Source: Cavenderia fasciculata
Lineage: Eukaryota > Evosea > Eumycetozoa > Acytosteliales > Cavenderiaceae
Direction: 5' to 3'
DNA length: 64,000 bases
NCBI RefSeq assembly: GCF_000203815.1
Contig: NW_004457734.1
Location: 565,233 to 629,232 of the forward strand
A program made the translations under genes and the position numbers. Each line of letters starts with the position of its first letter. The first letter of the stretch is position 1. Below the pieces are notes generated by a model. That model was not told where the DNA came from and made no database searches. It was given only the letters and a program-made list of their open reading frames with translations. Shown here piece by piece: positions 22,000 to 31,892 of the stretch.

Positions 22000-23006
22000 A
22001 TGGAAAAAAGAAGATTAGGAAAAACAAATATAGAAGTATCATCGATTAGTTATGGAGGGTCACCTTTGGGAGGAGTTTATGGAGATAATGATATAGCTTC
22101 TCAAATTGATTCAGTTCAATGTATGTAATGTTAGAACAAAAAGATTAAAGAGATAATAATATTAAATAATCTTTTTAATTTATTTGTTTAGATGCAATAT
22201 CAAAAGGTATAAATTTTATTGATACATCACCATATTATGGTAGCAAGTTATCAGAGACTGTGTTGGGAGATGCATTAAAAGGTGTGCCTAGAGACAAGTA
22301 TTATTTGGGTACAAAGGTTGGTCGATATGGATTGAGTGATTTCAACTTTTCGTATGATACTATAATTGCATCGGTCAAGGAGAGTATGCAAAGAATGGGT
22401 GTTGACTATTTGGATGTTGTACAGTGTCATGACATTGAATTTGGTGATTTGGGTCAAGTGATCAACGAGTCTATCCCAGCACTACTGAAATTAAAATCAG
22501 ATGGATTGGTTAGACACATTGGAGTGACTGGATACCCACTATCGGCCATAGAACGAGTGGTAGAAGCAAGAGGACCGTGTCTAGATGTCATTCTATCGTA
22601 TTGTCATTACACGTTGAACGACTCGACATTGCAATCGAGTCTACCAGTATTCCAACAACACGATATCGGTGTCATCAACGCCTCGTTTCTTAATATGGGT
22701 ATGTTGACAAATCGTGGTCCACCTGCATGGCATCCAGCACCTGACAAACTAAAACAAAAGTGTGTCGAAGCAGCCGAGTTGTGCAAGAGTCGTGGATCAG
22801 ACATTTCAAAGTTGGCACTACAATTTGCAACCATGAATCCATCAATACACACCAATCTAGTTGGTATGCCTTGTCGTCAACAAGTCGACTTGAACCTTGA
22901 AACATTATCACAACCAATCGATGATCAACTCCTACAAGATGTCCTTGAACTATTCAAACCTCTTAAAGATTTAATTTGGACATCTGGTAAACCTGAAAAT
23001 AACTAA
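22000..23006 (+). CDS. aldo/keto reductase, L-galactose dehydrogenase-like
   Basis: Exons 22000-22120 and 22192-23006 (phase 1) give 311 residues. Start MEKRRLGKTNIEVSSISYGG is a typical AKR N-terminus. The catalytic tetrad is visible: Asp and Tyr in NFIDTSPYYG, Lys in YYLGTKVGRYG, His in VVQCHDIEFG. The segment DYLDVVQCHDIEFG and IPALLKLKSDGLVRHIGVTG match plant L-galactose dehydrogenase and fungal D-arabinose dehydrogenase-type AKRs more than generic members. By family, it would oxidise an aldose to a lactone with NAD(P), which could feed an ascorbate-type pathway. The exact substrate is inference. The stop codon lies only 18 bp from the end of the convergent gene at 23025. Confidence 0.88.
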
Positions 23007-23024
23007 TACATAATAATAAATACA

Positions 23025-23285
23025 TTACTTATCATTATTATTATTATTATTATTATTATTTCTATCAATCTTTTGTTGTTCTTGTTGATTTCTAAATGCA
23101 TCAATATGATTCTCTAATACACCTTTATATTTTGGTCTTATTTGTTGTTGACGTTGATTTCTATTATTATTATTCTTATTCTTTTGATTTGATTGATTAC
23201 TATTATTGTTATTATTTGATTGATCTTTTGAAGGTAATACTACCCATTCATCATTATCATTATTATTATTATTGTTATTATCCAT
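23025..23285 (-). CDS. small Asn/Gln-rich protein
   Basis: 86 residues from ATG at 23285: MDNNNNNNNDNDEWVVLPSK, then Asn-rich linkers, a conserved-looking central segment IRPKYKGVLENHIDAFRNQQ and a final Asn run. The upstream extension to 23363 is probably untranslated because it enters the 150-bp region shared with the divergent PRP18 gene. The two non-repetitive islands argue for a real gene, but I do not recognise the family. It ends tail-to-tail with the aldo/keto reductase gene. Confidence 0.5.
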   Translation of the reverse strand: MDNNNNNNNDNDEWVVLPSKDQSNNNNNSNQSNQKNKNNNNRNQRQQQIRPKYKGVLENHIDAFRNQQEQQKIDRNNNNNNNNNDK

Positions 23286-23435
23286 TATTGCTAAAGTATT
23301 TATCTCTTTTTGAAAATGATAGAGTAAAAAAATGAAAATAAAACGAATGAAGTTGTTTGACAAAGAGAGCAGAGTTTAGATGTTTTATTATTATTATTCT
23401 TTTAATTTAGTGTACATATATATATATTTTTAATA

Positions 23436-24651
23436 ATGAATTCATTAAAAGAACAATTAGAAAAGAAAAGAAAAGAAGTACAAGCTTTAAAAGAAAAGAA
23501 GGAAGGTGGAGCAGGAGGATCGGGATCATCATCATCATCATTACAACCAGCACAAAAGAAATACAAGACAAGAGGTGAAATTGAAAGAGAGGAAAGAGAG
23601 AAAAAGGAAGATGAAAAGAGGAAAAAAGAACAAGAGATATTAGAAAAGAGGAAAAAGGAACAAGAAGAAGAACAAAGAATAGAAAAGGAAAAACAAGATA
23701 AAGAAAAAGAAAAACAAAATGATCAAGATGTATGTATACACTAAACAAACAAAAGTATACTTGTTTATAAGTACTGATTACTTTTGTTTGATTTCATTTC
23801 TTTGACCGTTTAGTTTATATTACCAAAAAGTTTAATTATTAAAAGATTAAGATTAAGAGGACACCCAATAACTTATTTTGGAGAGACTGATCAAGATCGA
23901 GCCGAAAGATTAAGATTGTTGGAAGAAAATGAACCTGTTGAATATCACCAAGGTGAGAATGATTTTGCAAAATTGCTTAAAGAGATTGACGACGATGGCG
24001 ATGATGTACATGACGAAGATGGAAAAAAGAAGAAAAAGGATACCGATTATCTCGATCAAGACAATGAAGATGATTTAAAGGTCGAGGCAAAGAAATCAAA
24101 AGATGGCAATATTTATTACTTTCTATGGCGACTTCTTAAAGATTGGCAACAACATTTGGATGAACGTCCAGATGAAGAAAAAAAATCGAGACAGGGTAAA
24201 CATGCAATGGCTATCTTTTATCAAGCCACAGCTCACATTAGACCATTGTTTGGACATCTCAAAGATAAAACACTACCACAAGAATTGTTGGATCATATCT
24301 ATGAAATTTCAGAGTTTTGTAAACAAAGAGAATATGTAAAGGCAAATGATTCATATCTTCAAATGGCTATTGGAAATGCTGCATGGAGTCTTGGTGTAAC
24401 CATGGTTGGTATTCATGCTCGTTCTGCTAGAGAAAAAATTAATTCAAATCAAATTGCTCGTATGTCTAAAAAAGAAAACAATCAAAAAGAATCCTTTAAA
24501 ACAATACTAATCTATTATTATTATTATTAATATTATTATTATAGATGTAATGAATGATGAAACTAAAAGAAAATATATTCAAGCTGTAAAGAGATTAATC
24601 ACATTTTGTCAAAAGAAGTATCCCAACAACCCATCAAAATGTGTTGGATAA
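23436..24651 (+). CDS. prpf18: pre-mRNA-splicing factor PRP18
   Basis: Three exons, 23436-23729, 23814-24459 and 24545-24651, give 348 residues. PRP18 acts in the second catalytic step of splicing with the U5 snRNP. The N-terminal 97 residues are charged coiled coil ([20 protein letters not shown]), then the SFM/PRP4-like motif appears in exon 2 ([20 protein letters not shown]). The C-terminal Prp18 domain covers about 200-340: [60 protein letters not shown], then across the last intron [20 protein letters not shown]. The exon 2 donor at GCTC|GTATGT restores the conserved His. Length matches the family (human 342). Confidence 0.93.
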
Positions 24652-24918
24652 AGATAGACAAGATAAATATAATATTGAGATAGTAACAATATTATAATGG
24701 AATGTTTAAATCACTTGTTTGTATGTTCACAACTACATGTACTAAAAATGAAACACACAAAGAAAGATTATATATTATATTATATATTTTTCAAAAAGAG
24801 ATTAACTGGATGGATCAAAACGAATGATTCAAGACTGGTCTGAAATGTGTAAAATAAAGAGAACAAGAGAACAAAAGAAGAAAGAAGAAGAAATATATTT
24901 TATACTTTTGGTTTGGAT

Positions 24919-26058
24919 TTATTTAATTAAATGTTTATCTTTAATATCATTAATTGTTTCTAGTAGACCTGTTTTAGCTTCTGCAGGTGATTCAAATGGA
25001 CGATCAAATGGTACACGAATATCAAACCATTCATCGATACCTTTACGTTTGGCAATGGTATTGAAACCGGCACTATCAACAAAATAGACAAATGATTCGT
25101 CGATGGGAACATCACCATATTGCTCGCAAATGACACTGATGGCATCGATATGCTTGTCGTTGATGGTTTCGATGATTTCACGACTTTCGACACACACTGC
25201 ATCGGGTGTAGCTTGTTTGAATTTTTCTAGATCGATACGAGACGTACCTTGTCTTTCGTAGTGGTATAGATCAGACATGGTGATAGTATAGATATCGTGT
25301 GTACTACTATTGAGCATTGATTTTCCACCTGGATGACGTTCCAAGTATTTTTGTTTAGCTAGTTTACATTCGTCGCTATCGTCGACCAATCTCTTTACAC
25401 GTCCACTGAAATTAACACGTGACAGTCCGTATTGAGCGGGTGGACGATTACGTGGTGTCAATGGGTAGACTACCAACGACACCTTGCCAAAATGTTTAAA
25501 GTGGCCGACATGAGGATCGTCCTTTTTCAACGACACGACCACTACCACGTCACCTTTATCCGACCCATCACCAAGCACTGCGTATGGCACGATGCTGCCA
25601 TAGACAGGTGAGCTATTTTCCGATTCCATCTTGGCCAACATATTGACCGATGACATGGTACCAGACTTTCGCATCATCAACAATGATTTACAAAACTCTA
25701 CTTTACTCAAAGGTGATACACTCGGTCCTTCCTTTTTACCTGTATCACCTTCATATTTTGGTATTTCTCCTCCATACATATCTAAATATTTATCTCCTGT
25801 TCCTTTTGGTATTTCTGGTTTAACTTTAGTTGTAGTAGCGGTAGTAGTATTATTATTATTCTTTGATGAAGATGATGATGAAGATGAAGATGTTGAATAA
25901 TACTTTGATGTTGATGACCATGATGATTGTTTATAAAAGGTTGAATAACAACCAGCAGTAGTAGTAGTTGTCTTTACAATATGATTGTTTGTTGTTCTTT
26001 GTAATAATACATTATGTCGATTTGTATTTTGTATAATTGATTGAAAGATTCTATTCAT
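24919..26058 (-). CDS. HugZ-type FMN-binding split-barrel protein, probably mitochondrial
   Basis: 379 residues in one exon. Residues 1-60 are rich in Asn, Thr, Ser, Arg and poor in acid (MNRIFQSIIQNTNRHNVLLQ), typical of a mitochondrial presequence. Residues about 115-265 match the pyridoxamine-phosphate-oxidase-like split barrel (CKSLLMMRKSGTMSSVNMLA, GSIVPYAVL, VVVVVSLKKDDPHVGHFKHF, KVSLVVYPL, SRVNFSGRVKRL). The C-terminal 100 residues match the DUF2470/HugZ helical domain (INDKHIDAISVICEQYGDVP, FVDSAGFNTIAKRKG, VPFDRPFESPAEAKTGLLET). HugZ-like proteins bind heme or FMN and some regulate heme metabolism. The actual activity is unknown. It is divergent from VPS52 by 235 bp. Confidence 0.82.
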   Translation of the reverse strand: MNRIFQSIIQNTNRHNVLLQRTTNNHIVKTTTTTAGCYSTFYKQSSWSSTSKYYSTSSSSSSSSSKNNNNTTTATTTKVKPEIPKGTGDKYLDMYGGEIPKYEGDTGKKEGPSVSPLSKVEFCKSLLMMRKSGTMSSVNMLAKMESENSSPVYGSIVPYAVLGDGSDKGDVVVVVSLKKDDPHVGHFKHFGKVSLVVYPLTPRNRPPAQYGLSRVNFSGRVKRLVDDSDECKLAKQKYLERHPGGKSMLNSSTHDIYTITMSDLYHYERQGTSRIDLEKFKQATPDAVCVESREIIETINDKHIDAISVICEQYGDVPIDESFVYFVDSAGFNTIAKRKGIDEWFDIRVPFDRPFESPAEAKTGLLETINDIKDKHLIK

Positions 26059-26293
26059 TTCTTTCTTTTTATTAATGTTTGTACAAATATAACAAGTAAT
26101 TCAAGTATCATCATGATTCGTCTGCAATGAGCTGTAATCTATTTTTTTATTTTTTTTTACTTTTGAAACAAATTAGTATCTCTCACCGTTTTCACCTTTG
26201 TTCACTAGTCTTTACTCCTATATTATATCTCTATATTGTTTATAAATATATATTAGAGAGAAACATTTCTCTTTTATAGATAGAGAGAGAGAG
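26059..26293. promoter_or_regulatory. shared divergent upstream region
   Basis: 235 bp between the start of the HugZ-type gene (minus) and VPS52 (plus). Both promoters must be contained here. It includes T-rich runs and a GA-rich stretch just before the VPS52 ATG. No specific factor site is claimed. Confidence 0.45.
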
Positions 26294-28820
26294 ATGTTTA
26301 CACCACCATCATTTATGAAACAAAAATCAAAGGCATTGATGATCAATCTTGCCAAACCATTAGCAGAAGCAGATGATATGGGAGAGTTGGATATTACAAG
26401 TATACTGCGTAGTGATATAGATGGAGATATTAGTATACAAGATCAAGAAACTATAAAAGATGCTCTGAAAAAGGGAATCGATCTACGTCAATACTCTAAA
26501 CAAGTTGAAGATGAATTAAATACATTAGATAAAGAAACTATTTCTGATTGTAAATATAGATAGATAGATAGATATAGATATAGAGATAGATATTAATGAT
26601 TGAATATTGTATTCTTAAGACTTTTTAGAAAGAGATGAATTTTTGGAACTTTATAATCATGTTGAAGTAGTTGATGGAGTATTGGCAAGTTTAGAAAAGA
26701 TGTTAAACGACTATTACAATGAATTGAAAAGTGTTGGATCAGAGATGAGCTCACTTCAAGAACGTTCAATGACGATGAACTATAAATTAAATAATAGAAA
26801 GTTGACAAAGGAAAAGTTATATGAATTTATTGATGTTATTACCATTTCTCCTGAATTCTCAAAGTAACTATTTAGAAAAAATAATTGAAAACTACACTTA
26901 ATTATTTATTAATATATGTTTGTTTCTTTTTCATTTTAGTAAACTATTAAGAGATAATATAAATGAAGAATATATAAGTTGTTTATCAAAATTGGATACA
27001 AAGATAACATTGTTTGATGATTACAAAAAGATATCACCGACTATATGCACAAGCAATGAACCTCAGTTGAGTAAATTGACGGTGGCATCGATCCAAAAGA
27101 TCCAAAAATTCCTTAGAGACACATTGTCCAACTTTAAGAAACTGTCGGATCGACGACACACACAAAACCAATTGGCAAAAATGTCGTACCTCTTCCAATT
27201 CCTCTTCAAGTACTCTACTTATATTGCATCGGAAGTCATCAATACCTATGTCGAGAATAGTGATAAATACTTTACAACCTACTACAAAAACTATTCAAAC
27301 TCGTTGCTCAAGATGCAAGAGGATGCACCGACCAAGGCCGACCTCATTGGTATTGGGACAAACAAGTTAAAGACATTATTTGGTGGGTCCAACTCGGCCA
27401 AGGAAAAGGAACGTGATCGTTCCACTGTATCAAATAACCTTCTCAACAGCTCGGCCACCGCCAACAGCAAGCGTGGTGTCGACATGCTCTCCAACGAAGT
27501 GTTGGAAGCTCCAGTCATTGAACCACCTGCTTCTGCATCGTTTTTCGAAACCAACTTTTCACCAACCTCCTCTTCCAACCTTCCAACCATCAAGTATCCA
27601 TTTGAACAAATCTATCGCTCTCTAGTCTTCTTTTTAATGGATATCACAATTTCTGAAACTAAATTTGTTTCTGAATTCTTTCTTGGTGGTGAAGATATGA
27701 TTCAATCAATTTTTATTAAACCAATTAATCTTTTAATTGTATGAAATAGAAAAAAAGAAATAGAAAAATAGAAAAAGATTATTTTACTTACTTATTTATT
27801 TAGGAAACAACTGAAACTTATTTAACAAATAATTATGATATAGTTAATATAATATTAATGATTGGAATGTTGTATAAATATAGAAAATATATGGTTGAAA
27901 AGGATATTGGAGTATTGAATAATATGTTTGATAAATTATTGTCAATGTCAATGGCGAGATTTAGCAAGGTGTTGGAGATGATTATGGAAAGTATTCGATC
28001 GCTTTCGATGAAGGATCTAAAGCCAATTAACCATTTACAGCCACACTATCTAATGCGTAGATATGCAGACTATTTGGTTGCCTTGTACAGCGTGCAACCA
28101 TTTATCCCCACCGAATCACAACAATTTGTGTCGCGTTGTGCAGGTTTATTGCGCGACAGTTTGGAACAACTCTTGGCTCGTATGGGTGATGAAATTGCTG
28201 AAAAGGACAAATCCTCGGGCTCCAATAAATCACCACCACTCACTGGCAAGGTTCGTGACCAAGTCGTCAAGAAAACACCCAACCAAACCATTCTGACAGC
28301 CAACAACTATGGCTTGATTCTACAGGCAATGGCTGAACACGGTGCACCCGAAGAAGACACGTCGGTGCAACAGATCCAAGCTGCCATGGCCAGAACCATC
28401 CAGCGATACGTCGAGGATCAGTTGGCCGAGCTTAAATACTTTACACCCATGTTTGCATTTACCAATGAATGGGCACCGCTTGTTGAATCCAACGTCAAGA
28501 TTAGTCTCGACCAAAACCCATCGTTTAACGGGCAGGTCGTCGAGTCGATCCTATCGAGCTTCAAAGCCAATTGGGAAAGTGTATGCGCCAACGTCAAGGC
28601 AAACTCTGCCAAGTACTTTGAACACTGTCCATTGGCCCGTGCCATCTCGTTTGACGTTCTCCTTGAAATCCTCTACACCAACTATCGTCAAATGATCATC
28701 ATTGTCAACAAACATTTCCCAACCCTCCAACAATCCCCTCATTATAAACCTATCCAAATCGTTACCGACATGAGATCAATGAATTCTAATCTTACTCTAG
28801 ATGATATTCCTTTGGTCTAA
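26294..28820 (+). CDS. vps52: VPS52, GARP/EARP tethering complex subunit
   Basis: Four exons, 26294-26549, 26620-26863, 26940-27738 and 27804-28820, give 771 residues. VPS52 is a core subunit of the GARP complex that tethers endosome-derived vesicles at the trans-Golgi. The N-terminal coiled coil is recognisable (IDLRQYSKQVEDELNTLDKE, then LYNHVEVVDGVLASLEKML and SEMSSLQERSMTMNYKLNNR). The middle and C-terminus match the family (SCLSKLDTKITLFDDYKKIS, LMRRYADYLVALYSVQPFIP, QRYVEDQLAELKYFTPMFAF). Exon 2 uses the acceptor TTCTTAAG at 26619, because the nearer AG would create a stop. A Ser/Asn-rich insert lies at about 350-410. Exons 3 and 4 have higher GC third positions. Confidence 0.92.
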
Positions 28821-29092
28821 AAGAAGAAATAATAATAAAACAAGAATAATAATAATATTTTTTAATATTTAGATTTATTAATTAATGTACTAAATATTGA
28901 TTATCAAATATGTGAATGATACCAAGTACCTATCACCTACACAATCCAATATTAATTCTTCCTTTTTGAATAATATATTATTTATTTTTATAATTTGAAT
29001 CCTTTTAGAACAAATGAAACGGATTCATAGGTTGTAGGGAAAACGACATTAAATTATTCAAATAAATTCCAGATTAATATTTGTCCAAGGTT

Positions 29093-29362
29093 TCAAACTT
29101 GTACCATTAAAAACCTCATTTTTATTTGTTCAAGTATAGGTTCTACTTCTCCTTCGAATGTCTTGATCTGATAAGAATCTTCCAAAAGTATTGATAAACA
29201 TGACCATCTCGCAAAACATAGTTTTCTCCAAAAATCATCATTCTGAAAGATATGATTCCATGTCTTGCAAACTAAAATATATGGGAATGATAACATGTAT
29301 TTATCACAACCTACACACTCTAATATAATCTCTTTAATAATTATATTTGAAAATGTTGTCAT
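29093..29362 (-). pseudogene. truncated copy of short F-box-like family B
   Basis: 89 codons from ATG at 29362. The start MTTFSNIIIKEIILECVGCD and LVCKTWNHIFQNDDFWRKLC are closely similar to the intact neighbour at 29696-30577, then similarity fades after WSCLSILLEDSYQIKTFEG. The long C-terminal domain of the family is missing. It keeps the F-box-like half only. It could be a truncated paralog still made as a short protein, or a relic. It is separated from the intact copy by 330 bp. Confidence 0.55.
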
Positions 29363-29695
29363 TCTATTTCTACGATACAAAGAATTAAAGTTTATAAAAT
29401 TAGTTTTCTAGTTTTGAAATTCAATTTTTTTTTCTATATATTATTTGAATCATCATTATACTAATCAGATGGATTCTATTTAATATTCTATCATAAATTG
29501 ATTATTAAATATATTTAATCTATTATATTCATTTATTTTCCTATTTCTTGGTAGCATGATAATTCTAAATACATCGTGTAGCTCGACCAATGAAGACTTG
29601 TACTCAACCTCTTAATTGGAACTAAAAGATTTACAATAAACAAGTAGGTCATAATATTAAACTTTACCAAAAATATTTTATTATTTATTAAATTA
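29363..29695. other. spacer between family B copies
   Basis: AT-rich. Some minus-strand stretches near 29560-29640 read like protein (VPIKRLSTSLHWSSYTMYLE), which might be the eroded C-terminal part of a family B copy, but I cannot align it with confidence. No intact gene is seen. Confidence 0.3.
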
Positions 29696-30577
29696 TTAAA
29701 AACAATCTTGTAAATAACAACTAACAAATACATCAAATCCATGAGCTTCAAGTTCTTTTGTTCTTGGTACCATGATTTTAGCGAATAAACTTTGGAGGTC
29801 TTCCATGGTGGACTCGAAACCAATTTCTTTTTGAACAGACTCCCAAAAATCAGGAATACTATGATTCTTGTCGGAATCGTAAATACATGATCCAACTTTA
29901 ATGTGTCCAGATGTTTTGTCAGAGTCTTGATTATAGTCCTCAAACTGATAGCTAAATTTTACACACTTTCCAGAAAAATCCATAAAACTTCCATTACAAT
30001 CCAAGAAATATTCATGTGTATGTTTCATTTGTCGATCAATTTCCCTAATTGATTCGTAACAAACAGATTCTAAAAGAAACAAATTCATTGTTTCTTGTCT
30101 ATTTCTATAATCATCCAAAATACTCTCATCAAGAGGTGCCATTTGCTTTACAATTCCTATTGAATGTAACATTTCTTCAAGTCCCTGATCATTTTTGAGA
30201 TAAAAGGGAATATACCCATTCTTTATGAATCTGAGATGAGCAGATCTATTATATCTGAATTTGAAAAGATCTTTCCAACAATTGACATCAATTCCTAAAA
30301 AGTGGAAACTTGATCCATAATAGGCATCATATTCAGAGCCGAACCAACTTTTATACTTGTTAGAATTACCACCATAAGTTTCAATTTGATAATCTTCTGG
30401 TAGGATAGATAAACTTGACCATCTTTCAAAACATAGTTTTCTCCAAAAGTCATCATTTTGAATGATTTGATTCCATGTCTTGCAAACAAAAGGAAATGGG
30501 AATGATAACAAGTATCTATCACCACCTACACAATCTAATATAATCTCTTTAATAATTAAATTTGAAAATGTAGTCAT
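29696..30577 (-). CDS. short F-box-like family B protein, intact copy
   Basis: 293 residues from ATG at 30577. I chose this start because the two damaged neighbours conserve the same MTTFSN or equivalent beginning. Residues 5-45 resemble an F-box: NLIIKEIILDCVGG, YLLSFPFPFVCKTWNQIIQN, DDFWRKLCFERW. A unique C-terminal region follows (FRYNRSAHLRFIKNGYIPFY, LDEYRNR-like helices, SVCYESIREIDRQ, EKLGFE-like QKEIGFESTMEDLQSLFAKI). No LRR is seen, and the protein is unrelated in its C-terminal part to the array at 1-12.9 kb. By analogy it may be an SCF adaptor. The target is unknown. Confidence 0.72.
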   Translation of the reverse strand: MTTFSNLIIKEIILDCVGGDRYLLSFPFPFVCKTWNQIIQNDDFWRKLCFERWSSLSILPEDYQIETYGGNSNKYKSWFGSEYDAYYGSSFHFLGIDVNCWKDLFKFRYNRSAHLRFIKNGYIPFYLKNDQGLEEMLHSIGIVKQMAPLDESILDDYRNRQETMNLFLLESVCYESIREIDRQMKHTHEYFLDCNGSFMDFSGKCVKFSYQFEDYNQDSDKTSGHIKVGSCIYDSDKNHSIPDFWESVQKEIGFESTMEDLQSLFAKIMVPRTKELEAHGFDVFVSCYLQDCF

Positions 30578-30957
30578 TATTATTACTATTTTTATTTGTA
30601 TAAAACTATAAATGATTAAAGTTCTTTTCAATAATTTTATAGTTCTCTGGGTAATCTTTTTTTTTTTTTGAGAAAATTTATTTATTTTTTCATTATTTTA
30701 GAAACAAATTAAATGGGACTCTAAACCCTCATCTATAAATTATAATTTTATTATTTATTTAGTCTATTCATTACAAAAAAACATTTAAACCAGTGTAAAA
30801 TTATTATTTTTTTTTATTATGGATAACTACAAGATTTAAATCTGGTTGATGAACACTAAAATATTTACTCTTCCATCTACAAATATAATTTATTTTTTTA
30901 GTTGATTACTGATCATCAGGCAAATAAACATCTATCCACATTTTAAAACAATAGTGT
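30578..30957. other. AT-rich spacer, no gene seen
   Basis: Very AT-rich with A and T homopolymers near 30655-30670 and 30808-30816. It includes the upstream region of the intact family B copy. Confidence 0.5.
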
Positions 30958-31741
30958 TTACAATATGCTACAGATGTATTTATCCTCTTCTATTTGTTTA
31001 AACCCTAGTTCTTTTTCAACATTTTTCCAAAAATTCAATACAGATATATCATTATTACCTGTATTTTGGGAATCCATTGAAAAGGAACCAATTTTAATCT
31101 CCTCCCAGGAATCAGAAATGAAATGAAATTGGAATTTGATTTTCTTTCTAGAAAGGGACATTAGATATCCATCAACCAAGTATTGGCCATTATTTTCATC
31201 ATTGTATAGTGAAATGAGACTGTATACAACAGACTCTAATAAATATACTTCCTCTTTACTTTTTTCTTTTCTGTAGTCATCCAATCTTTTTTCATCCAAT
31301 ACTTTCATTGTCTTGACCAAGTTGATTTGATTTTCTCTACTGTCTTCCCATTGTTCAAGGTAGTCGAAACAAACAGGTAAAATCTCTTCTTTTAGAACCC
31401 TTAGATGATAGGTTCTATTGTATCTTGATTTGAATAGATTGTTCCATGCATCTATTTTAAAGCAATCCTTTTCCAACAAATCGACAACCTCTGAAAACCC
31501 TGTCTTTATAAAACGTTGTATCTGGTATTGAATGAGCTTCACTCTTTTTGATTTTGTATTCATATGGTAGAATTGATAAACTTTTCCATCTTGCAAGACA
31601 TAGTTGTTTCCAAAACTGATCATCATTTCTAAAAAGTTGATACCAACTCTTGCACACTAAAAGAAAGGGGAATGATAACATGTATCTATCACCCCCTACA
31701 CACTCTATAATAATTTGTTTAAAAAGTATTAAAGATAACAT
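30958..31741 (-). pseudogene. short F-box-like family B, frameshifted copy
   Basis: The first part starts at ATG 31741 (MLSLILFKQIIIECVGGDRY) and carries the F-box-like segment SFPFLLVCKSWYQLFRNDDQ, then LARWKSLSILPYEYKIKK. Near 31530-31555 the family alignment moves to another frame, which continues DAWNNLFKSRYNRTYHLRVL, LDDYRKEKSKEEVYLLESVV and FWKNVEKELGFKQIEEDK to the stop at 30958. Both parts align with the intact copy at 29696-30577 in order. One frameshift therefore explains the structure. An intron or assembly error at this point is possible, but I see no convincing splice pair. Confidence 0.6.
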
Positions 31742-31892
31742 GAACAAATAAACATTGTAAAATATATTAAAAAGTAAAGTAAATAATAATAATAATAACC
31801 AAAAAAACATTTATAATATTCCAAATTTTGATTATAATAAATTATTAATATTTGACCTTTTGGGAAAGGGATGAGATATTATTTAACCTTGT

